From NCBI GenBank assembly GCA_035541455.1, contig DATKNH010000112.1, positions 1 through 60,009 of the forward strand: DNA of 60,009 nucleotides, written 5' to 3'. Source of the stretch: Syntrophorhabdales bacterium (lineage in GTDB: Bacteria; Desulfobacterota; Syntrophorhabdia; Syntrophorhabdales; WCHB1-27). The translations under genes and the position numbers were made by a program. The notes below the pieces were generated by a model. It did not search any database. It saw only the letters and a program-made list of their open reading frames with translations, and was not told the origin of the DNA. Position 1 is the first letter of the stretch, and every line of letters begins with the position of its first letter. Below are positions 34,007-42,454 of this stretch, piece by piece.

Positions 34007-35560
34007 CTATCGTTTCATAGGTAACGTGATTATAAACGTGGCTCCTTTGCCCTCTTCACTCGTCACGTGAATATCCCCTCCATGATCTTTGACAATAGTG
34101 AATGAGATGGGGAGCCCGAGACCCATGCCCTTGTCCTTCGTAGTGTAATGGTACTCGAATATTTTCGAGAGCTGCTCTTTCTCAATTCCCGGACCGGTGT
34201 CCCTGACGAAAAGATACACGGACGGGCCGTGAACTTGGGATGAAATCGTAACCGTACCGTTTGCCCCTATAGCCTCGATGCCATTGAGGAGTATGTTATG
34301 AAAAGCCTGCTTGAGTCTTTCTTTCTGGCATCTTACCACAAGAGTGTCTTCGACGCGATTTACGATGCGGATACCTCTCGAATCAGCCCGCTCACGAAGG
34401 ATTATGGCGACCTCCTCTATTATCGTGCTCACCTTTTCATCTTCCATCGGAGCGTGCGATTTCGTCGCAAGCAGGAATTCTTCCACAAGATGATTTACCC
34501 GTGTCAGTTCCGCCCGCACGATATCAATGAATTTGTAGTACTCATCCTTTTTTTCCTCGGCCGGCACAAATTCACGTTTGAGTCTCTGGATAGACATGCT
34601 CATCGCATTCAATGGATTCCTTATCTCGTGCGCCATTCCTGAGGCAAGCTTTCCCAGGGAAACAAGGCGCTCCTTAAGCTCCATTTGCCGTTCCATTTCT
34701 TTAAGCCTTTCTGAAGCCTTCCTTTCCAGCCGGAATATGACGTATATACCAGCGGCACCACCCAAAAGCAGCAGAGAAAGAAGAGCGATGAAACTGTACG
34801 TGGTCCTCTTCTGGGTATCCCTCACGACGCCGCTCGACATACTGATCTCAAGGATGTAATTCGGGAAATAGCGGGTGCTGAGGGGCGCTACTACGCTGTA
34901 CCCTTTGTTGGACGCGGGTTTGAGCCCCAGGTATGGAGCGCCCGTTGGATCAAAGACGGATATGCCGCTCACGTTGAGCCGCTTTCCTTCTGCCATCAAA
35001 ATCGACTCAACGATTGCTTTCTTTCTCAGATTCATCAATTCCTCTTCATCAAGGCTCACAAACAGGAGGTGGTTTTTTGCTTTGACTCCGATGAGGAGCG
35101 TTTGATCCCCATCTGACGGCATCCTGAGGACAGTGCGTTCGCCTTTTTTTGCGAGCGCCTCCACATACGGCGCAGGCACGTTCATTGACCCCTTCCGTTC
35201 AATCTGTCCGCCCTTCTCGTTAGTCACGAGCGCGTGGCGGTGCTTTATATGCTCCGCATCCGGAACTGCCAACCTGTTCAGTTCGTCGTAGAGGTCATCC
35301 ACGATGGATTCGTCGTATCCGAGAATATTGAGATAGACGGGTGTAATGATCGCAGGAGACTTCTCCAACAATTCGAGGTAGCCTATGCTCCTGTCTATCT
35401 CCCGTTGAATGCTCTTTGACAGGATTTCACCTTCAGCCTGGAGAATGCCTTCGATGTTTTCTTTGATGATTCTGATCTGAAAAAAACCGGTGAAAACTAT
35501 AAGAACAAAGAATATAACAAACAGGGAAAGGGGAAAAAATAAAGCCCTCTTATCTCCCAT
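34007..35560 (-). CDS. Sensor histidine kinase (ZraS/NtrB-like) for the sigma54 regulator
   Basis: 517 residues: first membrane helix (LFFPLSLFVIFFVLIVFTGFF), a large periplasmic sensor region of about 230 residues with a Cache-like layout, second helix (FIALLSLLLLGGAAGIYVIF), then HisKA (SLGKLASGMAHEIRNPLNAM) and HATPase (NILLNGIEAI, DTGPGIEKEQ, GMGLGLPISF). No PAS domain is evident. It overlaps the end of the CpxP-like gene by 11 nt and is followed after 98 bp by the regulator, the usual order of a ZraPSR-type envelope stress module. Confidence 0.92.
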   Translation of the reverse strand: MGDKRALFFPLSLFVIFFVLIVFTGFFQIRIIKENIEGILQAEGEILSKSIQREIDRSIGYLELLEKSPAIITPVYLNILGYDESIVDDLYDELNRLAVPDAEHIKHRHALVTNEKGGQIERKGSMNVPAPYVEALAKKGERTVLRMPSDGDQTLLIGVKAKNHLLFVSLDEEELMNLRKKAIVESILMAEGKRLNVSGISVFDPTGAPYLGLKPASNKGYSVVAPLSTRYFPNYILEISMSSGVVRDTQKRTTYSFIALLSLLLLGGAAGIYVIFRLERKASERLKEMERQMELKERLVSLGKLASGMAHEIRNPLNAMSMSIQRLKREFVPAEEKKDEYYKFIDIVRAELTRVNHLVEEFLLATKSHAPMEDEKVSTIIEEVAIILRERADSRGIRIVNRVEDTLVVRCQKERLKQAFHNILLNGIEAIGANGTVTISSQVHGPSVYLFVRDTGPGIEKEQLSKIFEYHYTTKDKGMGLGLPISFTIVKDHGGDIHVTSEEGKGATFIITLPMKR

Positions 35561-36002
35561 GCCCTCTGTACCGGGGTGCTGGCGCCATCCATCTTTGTTG
35601 GGACGGCGGCGAGACCCCTCTCATCCTTTCTCCATTTGAGAACTTCTCATATTGGCCCCTCTGCTGTTCATTGAGAACCCCGGAAACCTCCCCGCGATAA
35701 CGTCTGTAAAGATTCTCTTTCGATGATTGGACACTGTTGAGCTCGTTTTCAAGCCTGCGCGACCGTTCCCTGCCTGCTTCCGAGTTCCGGTCAACACTCT
35801 GGAGTTCCAGTCTTTTCCTCGCAGACTCGTTATTAAGCGTTCTCAACTCGTCCATGTATTTCTTCTTTATCTCTTGTGCCTGCTCCCTCTGCGAATCGCT
35901 GAGGTTCAATCCTTTTTCGAATTCCTGATAGGAATTCTGAGCCTCGGCAGGTGCGAAAAAGAGACCGAGGAAGATGAGGGTCGCAAGTATCCAGAAGCTC
36001 AT
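35550..36002 (-). CDS. Periplasmic Spy/CpxP/ZraP-like protein
   Basis: 150 residues with a signal peptide ending near APAEAQ. The mature part is almost wholly helical and highly charged, with a LNLSDSQREQAQEIKKKY segment and a second helix near VLNEQQRGQYEKF. This matches the paired LTxxQ-like motifs of Spy/CpxP/ZraP chaperones, which bind misfolded proteins or zinc and hold the adjacent kinase off. The C-terminus is Pro/Arg/Gly-rich. It overlaps the kinase gene by 11 nt, so the pair is translationally coupled and likely functionally linked. Confidence 0.78.
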   Translation of the reverse strand: MSFWILATLIFLGLFFAPAEAQNSYQEFEKGLNLSDSQREQAQEIKKKYMDELRTLNNESARKRLELQSVDRNSEAGRERSRRLENELNSVQSSKENLYRRYRGEVSGVLNEQQRGQYEKFSNGERMRGVSPPSQQRWMAPAPRYRGHGR

Positions 36003-36420
36003 ACTCTTAGCACCTGCCCGGACCGCGGGTAGTCAAAGAGACAGTTTATTATACCGTAAGGGGTACCCACGATTCATGCCGATGGACGTCAGTCAGGGTC
36101 AGGTGCCCCTATCGCCGCAGCGTCTGCACAGCGGGAAAACCTATCGCGGGCCTTCCGCACGCAGAACGCACTTCACGCGCAGCAACATGGGTGCCACGGC
36201 TACACAAGCATAAGCCCTTGAGATTGGTCACGTTTGTGAAGTGCAAACTGCGAAGGATTGACAAATTGGTCAGAAAGTGTGGCGATGGGTCGACAAAAAC
36301 GTCGATCGGTTGGACCATTTGCACGGGATAAGGCAGCACGATCCTGCTGGGGGAAAGCGTGTAAAACCCTTTATCATTACTAACAAAAATGCTATACTAA
36401 TGGTCATTTCGAGAAACAAC
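36003..36420. promoter_or_regulatory. Intergenic region with a possible thiD promoter
   Basis: 418 bp between divergent genes. A TATACT hexamer at 36393-36398 with a weak -35 at 36370 (17-bp spacer) would start transcription near 36405, which supports the ATG at 36421 as the thiD start. No THI-box (TPP riboswitch) sequence is present. On the other strand, facing the CpxP-like gene, a TATAAT-type sequence is seen but no clear -24/-12 sigma54 site. Confidence 0.4.
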
Positions 36421-37338
36421 ATGAAACATGTCCTCACTATCGCAGGCCATGACCTTACCAGCGGGGCAGGAATAACCAAGGACCTGGAGATTTTCCTGGC
36501 GCTCGGTTTGCATCCCTTATCAATCCCGACGAGTTTTGCGATCCAGGGCCCCAAGGGAGTCACTGGCCTGATACCCACTCCATCGAGAGCATTCAATAGA
36601 ATGCTGAAAACCGCAGGGGACGAAGTGCGGCTGGATGGCATAAAGATAGGGATTCTGGGGCGAATAGCGCAGATAAGAGCCGTCTCTTCGCTTCTCAACC
36701 GATATCATGACAAACCGACAGTACTGGATCCGGTACTGTCTTCGAAAAACGGTTTTCGATTCATAAGCAATGATGGGCTCAGCGCTATGATCCGGGAGCT
36801 CTTTCCCTTGAGTTACCTGATCACACCCAACCTCGATGAAGCGTCGCTCATCCTGCAGAAACCAATAAGGAACATCAGAGAGATGGAGAGGGCCATCAGA
36901 CTGCTCTCACAATTAGGCCCCAAAAACGTGTTATTAAAGGGTGGGCACCTTGCCGGAGATCCTATCGATCTGCTTTTTGACGGAAATGAAATCCTTACGC
37001 ACAAAAGGCAGAGGATAGACCGGCAAGTACACGGCACGGGTTGCGCCTTGTCATCTCTCATGCTTAGTTTCATAGTGCTGGGCTATCCGATGAAAGAAGC
37101 GTTTGTCAGGTCTGAGCAGCTCATGGAGATTCTCCTCAGAGAGAGCTACAGACTGGATGAGAACGGCTACTGGTACTCGAACCTCACGAAGATTGCCTGC
37201 GGGGAACACAAAGACTTGAAGAGTCTCAATTCTCCCCGCAAAACATCAGCAGGTCGACACGGCCAAAAGCGCAATGCTGCGTTGCTTGATGCCAGCGATC
37301 CTGCAGATCTTTTTAAAAAGATGGAGATCGTGCAATGA
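36421..37338 (+). CDS. thiD: Hydroxymethylpyrimidine (phosphate) kinase
   Basis: 305 residues from the ATG at 36421; longer starts exist in frame but lie upstream of the predicted transcription start. Ribokinase-type fold with the GHDLTSGAGITKDLE opening, FAIQGPKGVTG, DPVLSSKNGFRF, TPNLDEASLIL and the anion-hole/catalytic HGTGCALSSL. It phosphorylates HMP to HMP-PP for thiamin synthesis. The C-terminal ~40 residues extend beyond the kinase core and are basic. It overlaps thiC by 4 nt, giving a two-gene pyrimidine-branch operon. Confidence 0.92.
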   Translation: MKHVLTIAGHDLTSGAGITKDLEIFLALGLHPLSIPTSFAIQGPKGVTGLIPTPSRAFNRMLKTAGDEVRLDGIKIGILGRIAQIRAVSSLLNRYHDKPTVLDPVLSSKNGFRFISNDGLSAMIRELFPLSYLITPNLDEASLILQKPIRNIREMERAIRLLSQLGPKNVLLKGGHLAGDPIDLLFDGNEILTHKRQRIDRQVHGTGCALSSLMLSFIVLGYPMKEAFVRSEQLMEILLRESYRLDENGYWYSNLTKIACGEHKDLKSLNSPRKTSAGRHGQKRNAALLDASDPADLFKKMEIVQ

Positions 37339-38624
37339 TGGAAAACCAGCTAGTCAAGGCCCGTGAAGGGCAGATCACGCAGGCTGTGGAGCAGATAGCA
37401 CAGGATGAGGCTGTCGATAAAGAACGGTTGCGCGCTCTTGTCGCTTCCGGAAAGGTCGTTATTCTCGAGAACAACCAACACAAGGGCTTCACCCCCAAAG
37501 GCGTCGGCAAAGATCTCTCTATCAAAGTCAATGCAAACCTGGGTACGTCGCCGGAATGCGTTGATATCAATGTAGAGATAGAGAAGTTGAATATGGCGAT
37601 GGAGGCCGGTGCCGACACGGTCATGGATCTGTCCACAGGCGGAGATCTTGATGACATACGAAGAATCATCATAGAACACTCAAAGATACCATTAGGCACA
37701 GTGCCCATATACCAGGCAGCCGTTGAAGCCATCAAGAAGAGAAAGAGCGTAACGAAAATGGACCCTGAGGAGCTTTTCGATGTGATTGAAAAGCACGGTC
37801 AAAGCGGTGTCGATTTCGTAACGGTCCACACCGGTGTCACGCGTCAAACACTGGAAAGGCTCAAATTACAGGGACGCGTCACCGACATAGTGAGCAGAGG
37901 CGGGGCTTTTCTCGCCGAGTGGATCATTGTCAACAACCGCGAGAATCCGCTCTACGAACAGTTCGACAGGCTGGTCGCCATAGCGAAGAAATATGACATG
38001 ACGCTCTCCCTGGGAGACGGACTGCGTCCCGGCTCCACGGGCGATGCCACTGACAGGGCGCAGATACAGGAGCTCATAACATTGGGCGAGCTCTGCCAGG
38101 AAGCCTGGCAGAAAGGTGTCCAGGTGATGATCGAAGGACCGGGGCATGTACCTCTAAACCTGATCGAGGGGAACATCATGCTCGAGAAGAAGCTCTGTAA
38201 CGAGGCGCCATTTTACGTGCTCGGCCCGATCGTTACCGATGTCGCTCCCGGATACGACCACATCACTGCCGCCATAGGCGGCGCTCTGGCAGGCTACTGC
38301 GGGGCCGATTTCATTTGTTACGTTACACCTTCAGAGCACCTGGGTCTTCCTTCTCCTCTCGATGTAAGAGAAGGCGTTGTGGTGGCGAGAATTGCTGCGC
38401 ACGCAGCAGACATTGCACGAGGTAACGAGAAGGCTATTGAACGGGACAGGCAGATGTCCAGGTTTCGCAAGGCCCTTGATTGGGAGGGCCAACTGAAAAT
38501 GGCTATCGATCCCGAGAAGATACGTTCTTTCCGCAAGGAGCGAAGCCTGCACGATGATGTGTGCAGCATGTGCGGCGAGTACTGTGCCATGAAGCTTGTC
38601 AAAGACTATTTTGCCAAAAAGTGA
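37335..38624 (+). CDS. thiC: Phosphomethylpyrimidine synthase (ThiC)
   Basis: 429 residues. It is a radical-SAM enzyme that rearranges AIR to HMP-P, the thiamin pyrimidine. Marks: NLGTSPECVDINVEIEKL, MDLSTGGDLDDIRR, EGPGHVPL, GPIVTDVAPGYDH, YVTPSEHLGLP and the C-terminal [4Fe-4S] site CSMCGEYC, with CxxCx4C spacing. The ATG overlaps the thiD stop (ATGA). The length fits the shorter, non-enterobacterial ThiC group. The thiazole branch and thiE are not seen in this window. Confidence 0.96.
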   Translation: MMENQLVKAREGQITQAVEQIAQDEAVDKERLRALVASGKVVILENNQHKGFTPKGVGKDLSIKVNANLGTSPECVDINVEIEKLNMAMEAGADTVMDLSTGGDLDDIRRIIIEHSKIPLGTVPIYQAAVEAIKKRKSVTKMDPEELFDVIEKHGQSGVDFVTVHTGVTRQTLERLKLQGRVTDIVSRGGAFLAEWIIVNNRENPLYEQFDRLVAIAKKYDMTLSLGDGLRPGSTGDATDRAQIQELITLGELCQEAWQKGVQVMIEGPGHVPLNLIEGNIMLEKKLCNEAPFYVLGPIVTDVAPGYDHITAAIGGALAGYCGADFICYVTPSEHLGLPSPLDVREGVVVARIAAHAADIARGNEKAIERDRQMSRFRKALDWEGQLKMAIDPEKIRSFRKERSLHDDVCSMCGEYCAMKLVKDYFAKK

Positions 38625-38636
38625 GGCTGCGCCCAC

Positions 38637-39860
38637 TTGCAACAGGCCGGCGCATGGCCCATCCATCTTTATACCGTCTCTCAGCTCACTTCCCGCATCA
38701 GGGAGTCTCTGCATAAGCAGTTCAGAGGCATACTTGTTGAGGGAGAAATATCTAATTTCAAGCTCTATCCTTCCGGCCACCTCTATTTTACGCTGAAAGA
38801 CGAATCTTCTTCGCTCAGGGCAATCATGTTCAACTTTCAGGGCAAATACCCTGAGGGGTTCATCAAAGACGGCGCGGCAGTGATCTGCAGCGGAAGAATC
38901 GACGTTTACGAAAAAAGGGGAGAGTACAGGCTTCTTGTCGACGAACTCGAGGTGAGAGGGCTGGGCCTCCTTCAGCTTCAGTTTCAGATACTCAAGGAAA
39001 AGCTCTTTAAGGAAGGTCTCTTTGACGAATCCCGCAAGCGTCCCCTCCCCCTGCTGCCGTTTAAGATAGGCATCGTTACCTCTCCTGCGGGAGCGGCGAT
39101 ACGGGATATGCTCAAGGTCATATCGCAGAAGTATGAGAATATGACGGTGCTCATCTATCCGGTCCGGGTGCAGGGAGATGGGGCCGGCCTGGAGATCGCA
39201 GAAGGAATACGATGCTTTAACGAGCATAAGGAAGTAGACGTGATTATCGTGGGCAGAGGAGGAGGCTCTCTTGAAGACCTCGCATGCTTCAATGAAGAGT
39301 GCGTAGCACGTGCCATCCACGCGTCAGAAATACCTGTCATATCAGCAGTCGGTCACGAGATCGATTTTACGATAGCCGATTTTGTTGCCGACCTGAGAGC
39401 GCCGACGCCGACCGCAGCCGCGGAAATGGTCGTGCGGAACAAACAAGAGCTCCTGGCGTCGCTGCTTGCCTGCGAGCAGAAGCTGGAAAGCTGTATCAGA
39501 AAACGACTTGAAAAGAATAGGCTACTCTTGTACCAATCCTTTGCGGAGCTTAGAGAAAGAAAGGATCTCTTCACTAAACACAGGATATACGTGGATGAGC
39601 TTTCCAGCGCGCTCGTGAGGTCTGTGGCTGCAATTCTCGATCAGAAGAGGACAAGACTCAACGGCACAGCCCAGCGTCTCGATGATCTGAATCCCGAAAG
39701 TATTCTGAAAAGGGGATACAGCATCACCGTCAATAAAGCTACCAAGGAAGTAATCAAAGAGAGCAGTCAACTCCTCCCAAAGGATAAAGTACAGATAAAA
39801 TTGTACAAGGGTGAGATCGACGCTGTCGTCTCAAAAACAACTCCGCCAGAGAGTGCCTGA
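38637..39860 (+). CDS. xseA: Exodeoxyribonuclease VII large subunit
   Basis: 407 residues, TTG start at 38637 with a weak GAGG upstream. An N-terminal OB-fold (VEGEISNFKLYPSGHLYFTLKDE) precedes the catalytic domain with GIVTSPAGAAIRDM, YPVRVQGDGA, VDVIIVGRGGGSLEDL, FNEECVARAI and SAVGHEIDFTIADFVADLRAPTPTAAAE, then a long coiled coil and the C-terminal RGYSITVNK strand. It degrades single-stranded DNA with XseB. The small-subunit gene xseB, usually adjacent, is not seen. It follows thiC by 12 bp and is followed by a repeat element. Confidence 0.95.
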   Translation: MQQAGAWPIHLYTVSQLTSRIRESLHKQFRGILVEGEISNFKLYPSGHLYFTLKDESSSLRAIMFNFQGKYPEGFIKDGAAVICSGRIDVYEKRGEYRLLVDELEVRGLGLLQLQFQILKEKLFKEGLFDESRKRPLPLLPFKIGIVTSPAGAAIRDMLKVISQKYENMTVLIYPVRVQGDGAGLEIAEGIRCFNEHKEVDVIIVGRGGGSLEDLACFNEECVARAIHASEIPVISAVGHEIDFTIADFVADLRAPTPTAAAEMVVRNKQELLASLLACEQKLESCIRKRLEKNRLLLYQSFAELRERKDLFTKHRIYVDELSSALVRSVAAILDQKRTRLNGTAQRLDDLNPESILKRGYSITVNKATKEVIKESSQLLPKDKVQIKLYKGEIDAVVSKTTPPESA

Positions 39861-39953
39861 AGATCTTTTCGAGTTCAAGCTGGACGACCCAGCCTTCGGC
39901 CGGGTACCCCGGGCGGCGGCGAAGACCGAATTCGCCGGAAACCCATGCTTACG

Positions 39954-40082
39954 TGATGCCAAGTTGCATTCAAAAATAGAGCGAGGCGACCAGGAGGATA
40001 GCGACGGAGGCGTACTACTAGTAGCTCGGAGTCGTGCCGACGCAGGCAACGAAGCTGTATGAATGAATGCAACTTGGCATCA
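39954..40082. repeat. Inverted-repeat element, copy 2 (related to the copy at 18461)
   Basis: 129 bp bounded by perfect 19-bp inverted repeats (TGATGCCAAGTTGCATTCA at 39954-39972 and its complement at 40064-40082). The interior contains a GGCGACC block, AGGCGTAC and a CTACTAGTAG palindrome, with blocks shared with copy 1. Its right end supplies the TGA stop codon of the patatin-like gene. It lies between convergent xseA and patatin genes and has no transposase, so it looks like a MITE-like or structured intergenic repeat. Confidence 0.8.
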
Positions 40083-40967
40083 GCGGTATTTTGCGAGTAG
40101 CGACTGAATCTTCGGCACAGCCTTCCCGGTGGCCTTGATGCCCTCTTCCATCATCAGCTTCTTCTGGCTGAAATCAAAGAGTGGAACGCCGTGCAGGTCA
40201 GGCTCGATGATCACATCAGCGCACTCCAGCTTAGATCTGCTCGCTTCTCTTGCCATAATGTTTATCGACTGGGCGATGACATCTATGGCTGAATCGATCT
40301 GATAATTTTTGACGTCCTTCTGGAGACTGACGCCGATAATGATGTCTGCACCTTTCTTGCGCGCGATATCACAGGCTACGTTGTCAGTAACACCGCCATC
40401 AACAAGCATTCTCTTGTCGAACGTAACCGGCGCAAAAATACCTGGAATCGCGCAGGAGGCATGAACCGCCCTTGCCATAGATCCTTTCTCGAGGGTGACC
40501 GTCTCCCCGGTATTCAAGTCTGTTGCAACAGGGAAGAAGGGTATCTTTGTATCCTCTATTCTTTTTGCCGCTACATTACGCTCGACAAAGCTTTCAAGCT
40601 TCGCTCCCTGTACCGGACCCATTTTTGAATAGACGATAGAGAAATCGAGTATGTCACTCTTCTCTATCTTGAAGGCGAGCCATTCCAATTGGAAACCGTC
40701 GGGATTCGACGCGTAGATGCTGCCGATAAGACTACCCACGCTTGTACCCACTATCATGTTCACCGGAATCTTTTCCTGTTCCAGTACCCTGATCACGCCA
40801 ACATGCGCAAAGCCTTTGGCAGAGCCTCCCCCAAGCACAAGAGCCACTTTCGGTTCCCTCTTCGGGGCAGCGACGGGCTCAATACTCTTGGGTGTCTGGC
40901 AGGAAGAAAGAAAAATCATAACCAGCAACACTGCTGGTATGAAAAGACTACGAACGAGAGCCGACAT
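40080..40967 (-). CDS. Patatin-like phospholipase, lipoprotein
   Basis: 295 residues. The lipoprotein signal ends LSSC near residue 23. Patatin marks: the oxyanion-hole GGGSAKGFAHVG, the nucleophile elbow GTSVGS and the DGG Asp motif (VDGGVTDNV) supply the Ser-Asp dyad. Such proteins are lipid acyl hydrolases or outer-membrane RssA-like lipases. The ATG lies within the end of the upstream hydrolase gene (20-nt overlap). Its TGA stop is formed by the terminal repeat of the adjacent element, so an insertion may have set or replaced the original end. Confidence 0.9.
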   Translation of the reverse strand: MSALVRSLFIPAVLLVMIFLSSCQTPKSIEPVAAPKREPKVALVLGGGSAKGFAHVGVIRVLEQEKIPVNMIVGTSVGSLIGSIYASNPDGFQLEWLAFKIEKSDILDFSIVYSKMGPVQGAKLESFVERNVAAKRIEDTKIPFFPVATDLNTGETVTLEKGSMARAVHASCAIPGIFAPVTFDKRMLVDGGVTDNVACDIARKKGADIIIGVSLQKDVKNYQIDSAIDVIAQSINIMAREASRSKLECADVIIEPDLHGVPLFDFSQKKLMMEEGIKATGKAVPKIQSLLAKYR

Positions 40968-41586
40968 ACGGATTGGTGGCCTTTTCCATGCCTATCGTAC
41001 TTTTGGGCGAGCTGCCATAATTGTGGCCGGGAAGCACCACCGTCGAGTCGGGCAGTGTGAAGAGCTTATTGCGTATGGAGGAAACAAGCACCTGCCAGGA
41101 GCCGCCGTCCAGATCGGTTCTCCCAACACCTCCTACGAACAAGGTGTCGCCCGTGAAAACGAGCCCGTGGCCATACAGGCAGATAGCGCCGGGTGAATGA
41201 CCCGGCGTGTGAAGGACTGCAAGGCTTACCTCGCCAACGCTTAACACGTCCCCGTCTTTTACGGTCTTGCCCGCGGGGGGGGACGCCTCGGCCCCAAACA
41301 TCTGCAACATTTGCGGAGATTGGTGAGTCAGGGCATGTGCTTCTTTCTCATGAATCACGATTGTCGCCTTGGTCAAATCCTGCATGCGTTTGTTGCCAAG
41401 CATGTGATCTACATGAAAATGAGTGTTGACGATGTATTTTATCTTGAGCCCGTTCTTGTTGGCTTCGTGTAGAATTCTATCTTCGTCACCCGCAGGATCT
41501 ATCACGAGAGCCTCTTTGGTCTTCTCGCAACCCACCAGATAGGCAAATACAGCCATTCTTCCCACTTCCATCTGTTTTACGATCAC
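40948..41586 (-). CDS. Metallo-beta-lactamase-fold hydrolase (glyoxalase II-like)
   Basis: 212 residues, GTG start with GGAGA 5 nt upstream. The two-metal signature THFHVDHMLGN is followed by LHTPGHSPGAICLY, FTGDTLFVGGVGRTD and a closing LPGHNYG. This is the YcbL/glyoxalase II-like subgroup, likely a thioester hydrolase. A similar hydrolase at 53654 shares the PGHSPG and GVGRTDL core. It overlaps the downstream patatin gene by 20 nt. The substrate is not known. Confidence 0.9.
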   Translation of the reverse strand: MIVKQMEVGRMAVFAYLVGCEKTKEALVIDPAGDEDRILHEANKNGLKIKYIVNTHFHVDHMLGNKRMQDLTKATIVIHEKEAHALTHQSPQMLQMFGAEASPPAGKTVKDGDVLSVGEVSLAVLHTPGHSPGAICLYGHGLVFTGDTLFVGGVGRTDLDGGSWQVLVSSIRNKLFTLPDSTVVLPGHNYGSSPKSTIGMEKATNPYVGSRS

Positions 41587-41732
41587 GGTCTCTCCATCTT
41601 CGCTACGAAAGTTGCCTAAGGATACTATTTTTAGTATAGTTATTTCAACTGCGCCTGGAGTGAAGAGTAAGTAGAATCTCTTCCGGTTTAACTGCTTACT
41701 GCTTACGTTCCCTGTACCAAAGTGGAGGTTGT

Positions 41733-42437
41733 ATGCTGCCTGTTTACATCGATGCCCGAGACATTCCGGATGCTTGGTTCCAATGCGTCTACCGGATATT
41801 TGATGACGACGGCATTCACGAATACTGCGTTGATCGAGGATCTTTTGAGGGGTGCACCAGGAGAGAGTTTGACATAATCATGGTACACATCAAATATCCC
41901 GGCACAAGGCCGCTGATCCCCGATATACCCGTCGAGCTCGGGATACCCACCCCTACGAGCATGGAATACGTAGAGGATTACCTCCAGTATCTCATGACGG
42001 ACAGCAAGAAACAGAACGAACTTTACACCTACGGCGAGCGATTGACAAACCCCAAGATACGCATAGAGGGCAGAGAACTCACGCTGGGCGTCAATCCGCT
42101 GCAGGAGGTTATAAGGATTTACAAGGAAAACAAGCTCGGTACAAACCAGGCGGTTATGGAAGTCGGCATGCCGCAAGATATCTTATTGGAGGATCCGCCG
42201 TGCCTGCGCCTCATTGACACCCGTGTCATGGATAATAAGCTCCATTTCATTCTCTATTTTAGAAGCTGGGATCTTTGGGCGGGATTTCCTTCCAACCTTG
42301 CAGCCATACAACTTCTGAAAGAATACATGTGCCACGAAACCGGGCTGGAAGACGGCTCCATCACCGCAGTAAGTAAAGGACTGCACCTTTACGAGTATTC
42401 TTTCGGCCTCGCTCTCAAAAGATTGCGGAGAGCCTGA
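41733..42437 (+). CDS. Divergent thymidylate synthase-like protein (archaeal-type)
   Basis: 234 residues. The C-terminal half retains the ThyA core: catalytic C157 in PPC, R177-S178 and D180 in FRSWD, N188 in the FPSN stretch, and HLYEYS near the end. The His that normally follows the catalytic Cys is replaced by Leu (PPCL rather than PPCH). Overall length matches the archaeal/methanogen-type enzymes rather than the ~265-residue bacterial ThyA. The first ~100 residues are not clearly like bacterial ThyA. It could be a real dTMP or dCMP-hydroxymethyl-type synthase or a related transferase. It stands alone and no thyX or folA is seen. Confidence 0.7.
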   Translation: MLPVYIDARDIPDAWFQCVYRIFDDDGIHEYCVDRGSFEGCTRREFDIIMVHIKYPGTRPLIPDIPVELGIPTPTSMEYVEDYLQYLMTDSKKQNELYTYGERLTNPKIRIEGRELTLGVNPLQEVIRIYKENKLGTNQAVMEVGMPQDILLEDPPCLRLIDTRVMDNKLHFILYFRSWDLWAGFPSNLAAIQLLKEYMCHETGLEDGSITAVSKGLHLYEYSFGLALKRLRRA

Positions 42438-42454
42438 CCGCATTTTCCTGCTCT

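Noticed and set aside
36003-36420. TPP riboswitch before thiD
   Set aside because: No THI-box motifs such as CTGAGA are present in the region.
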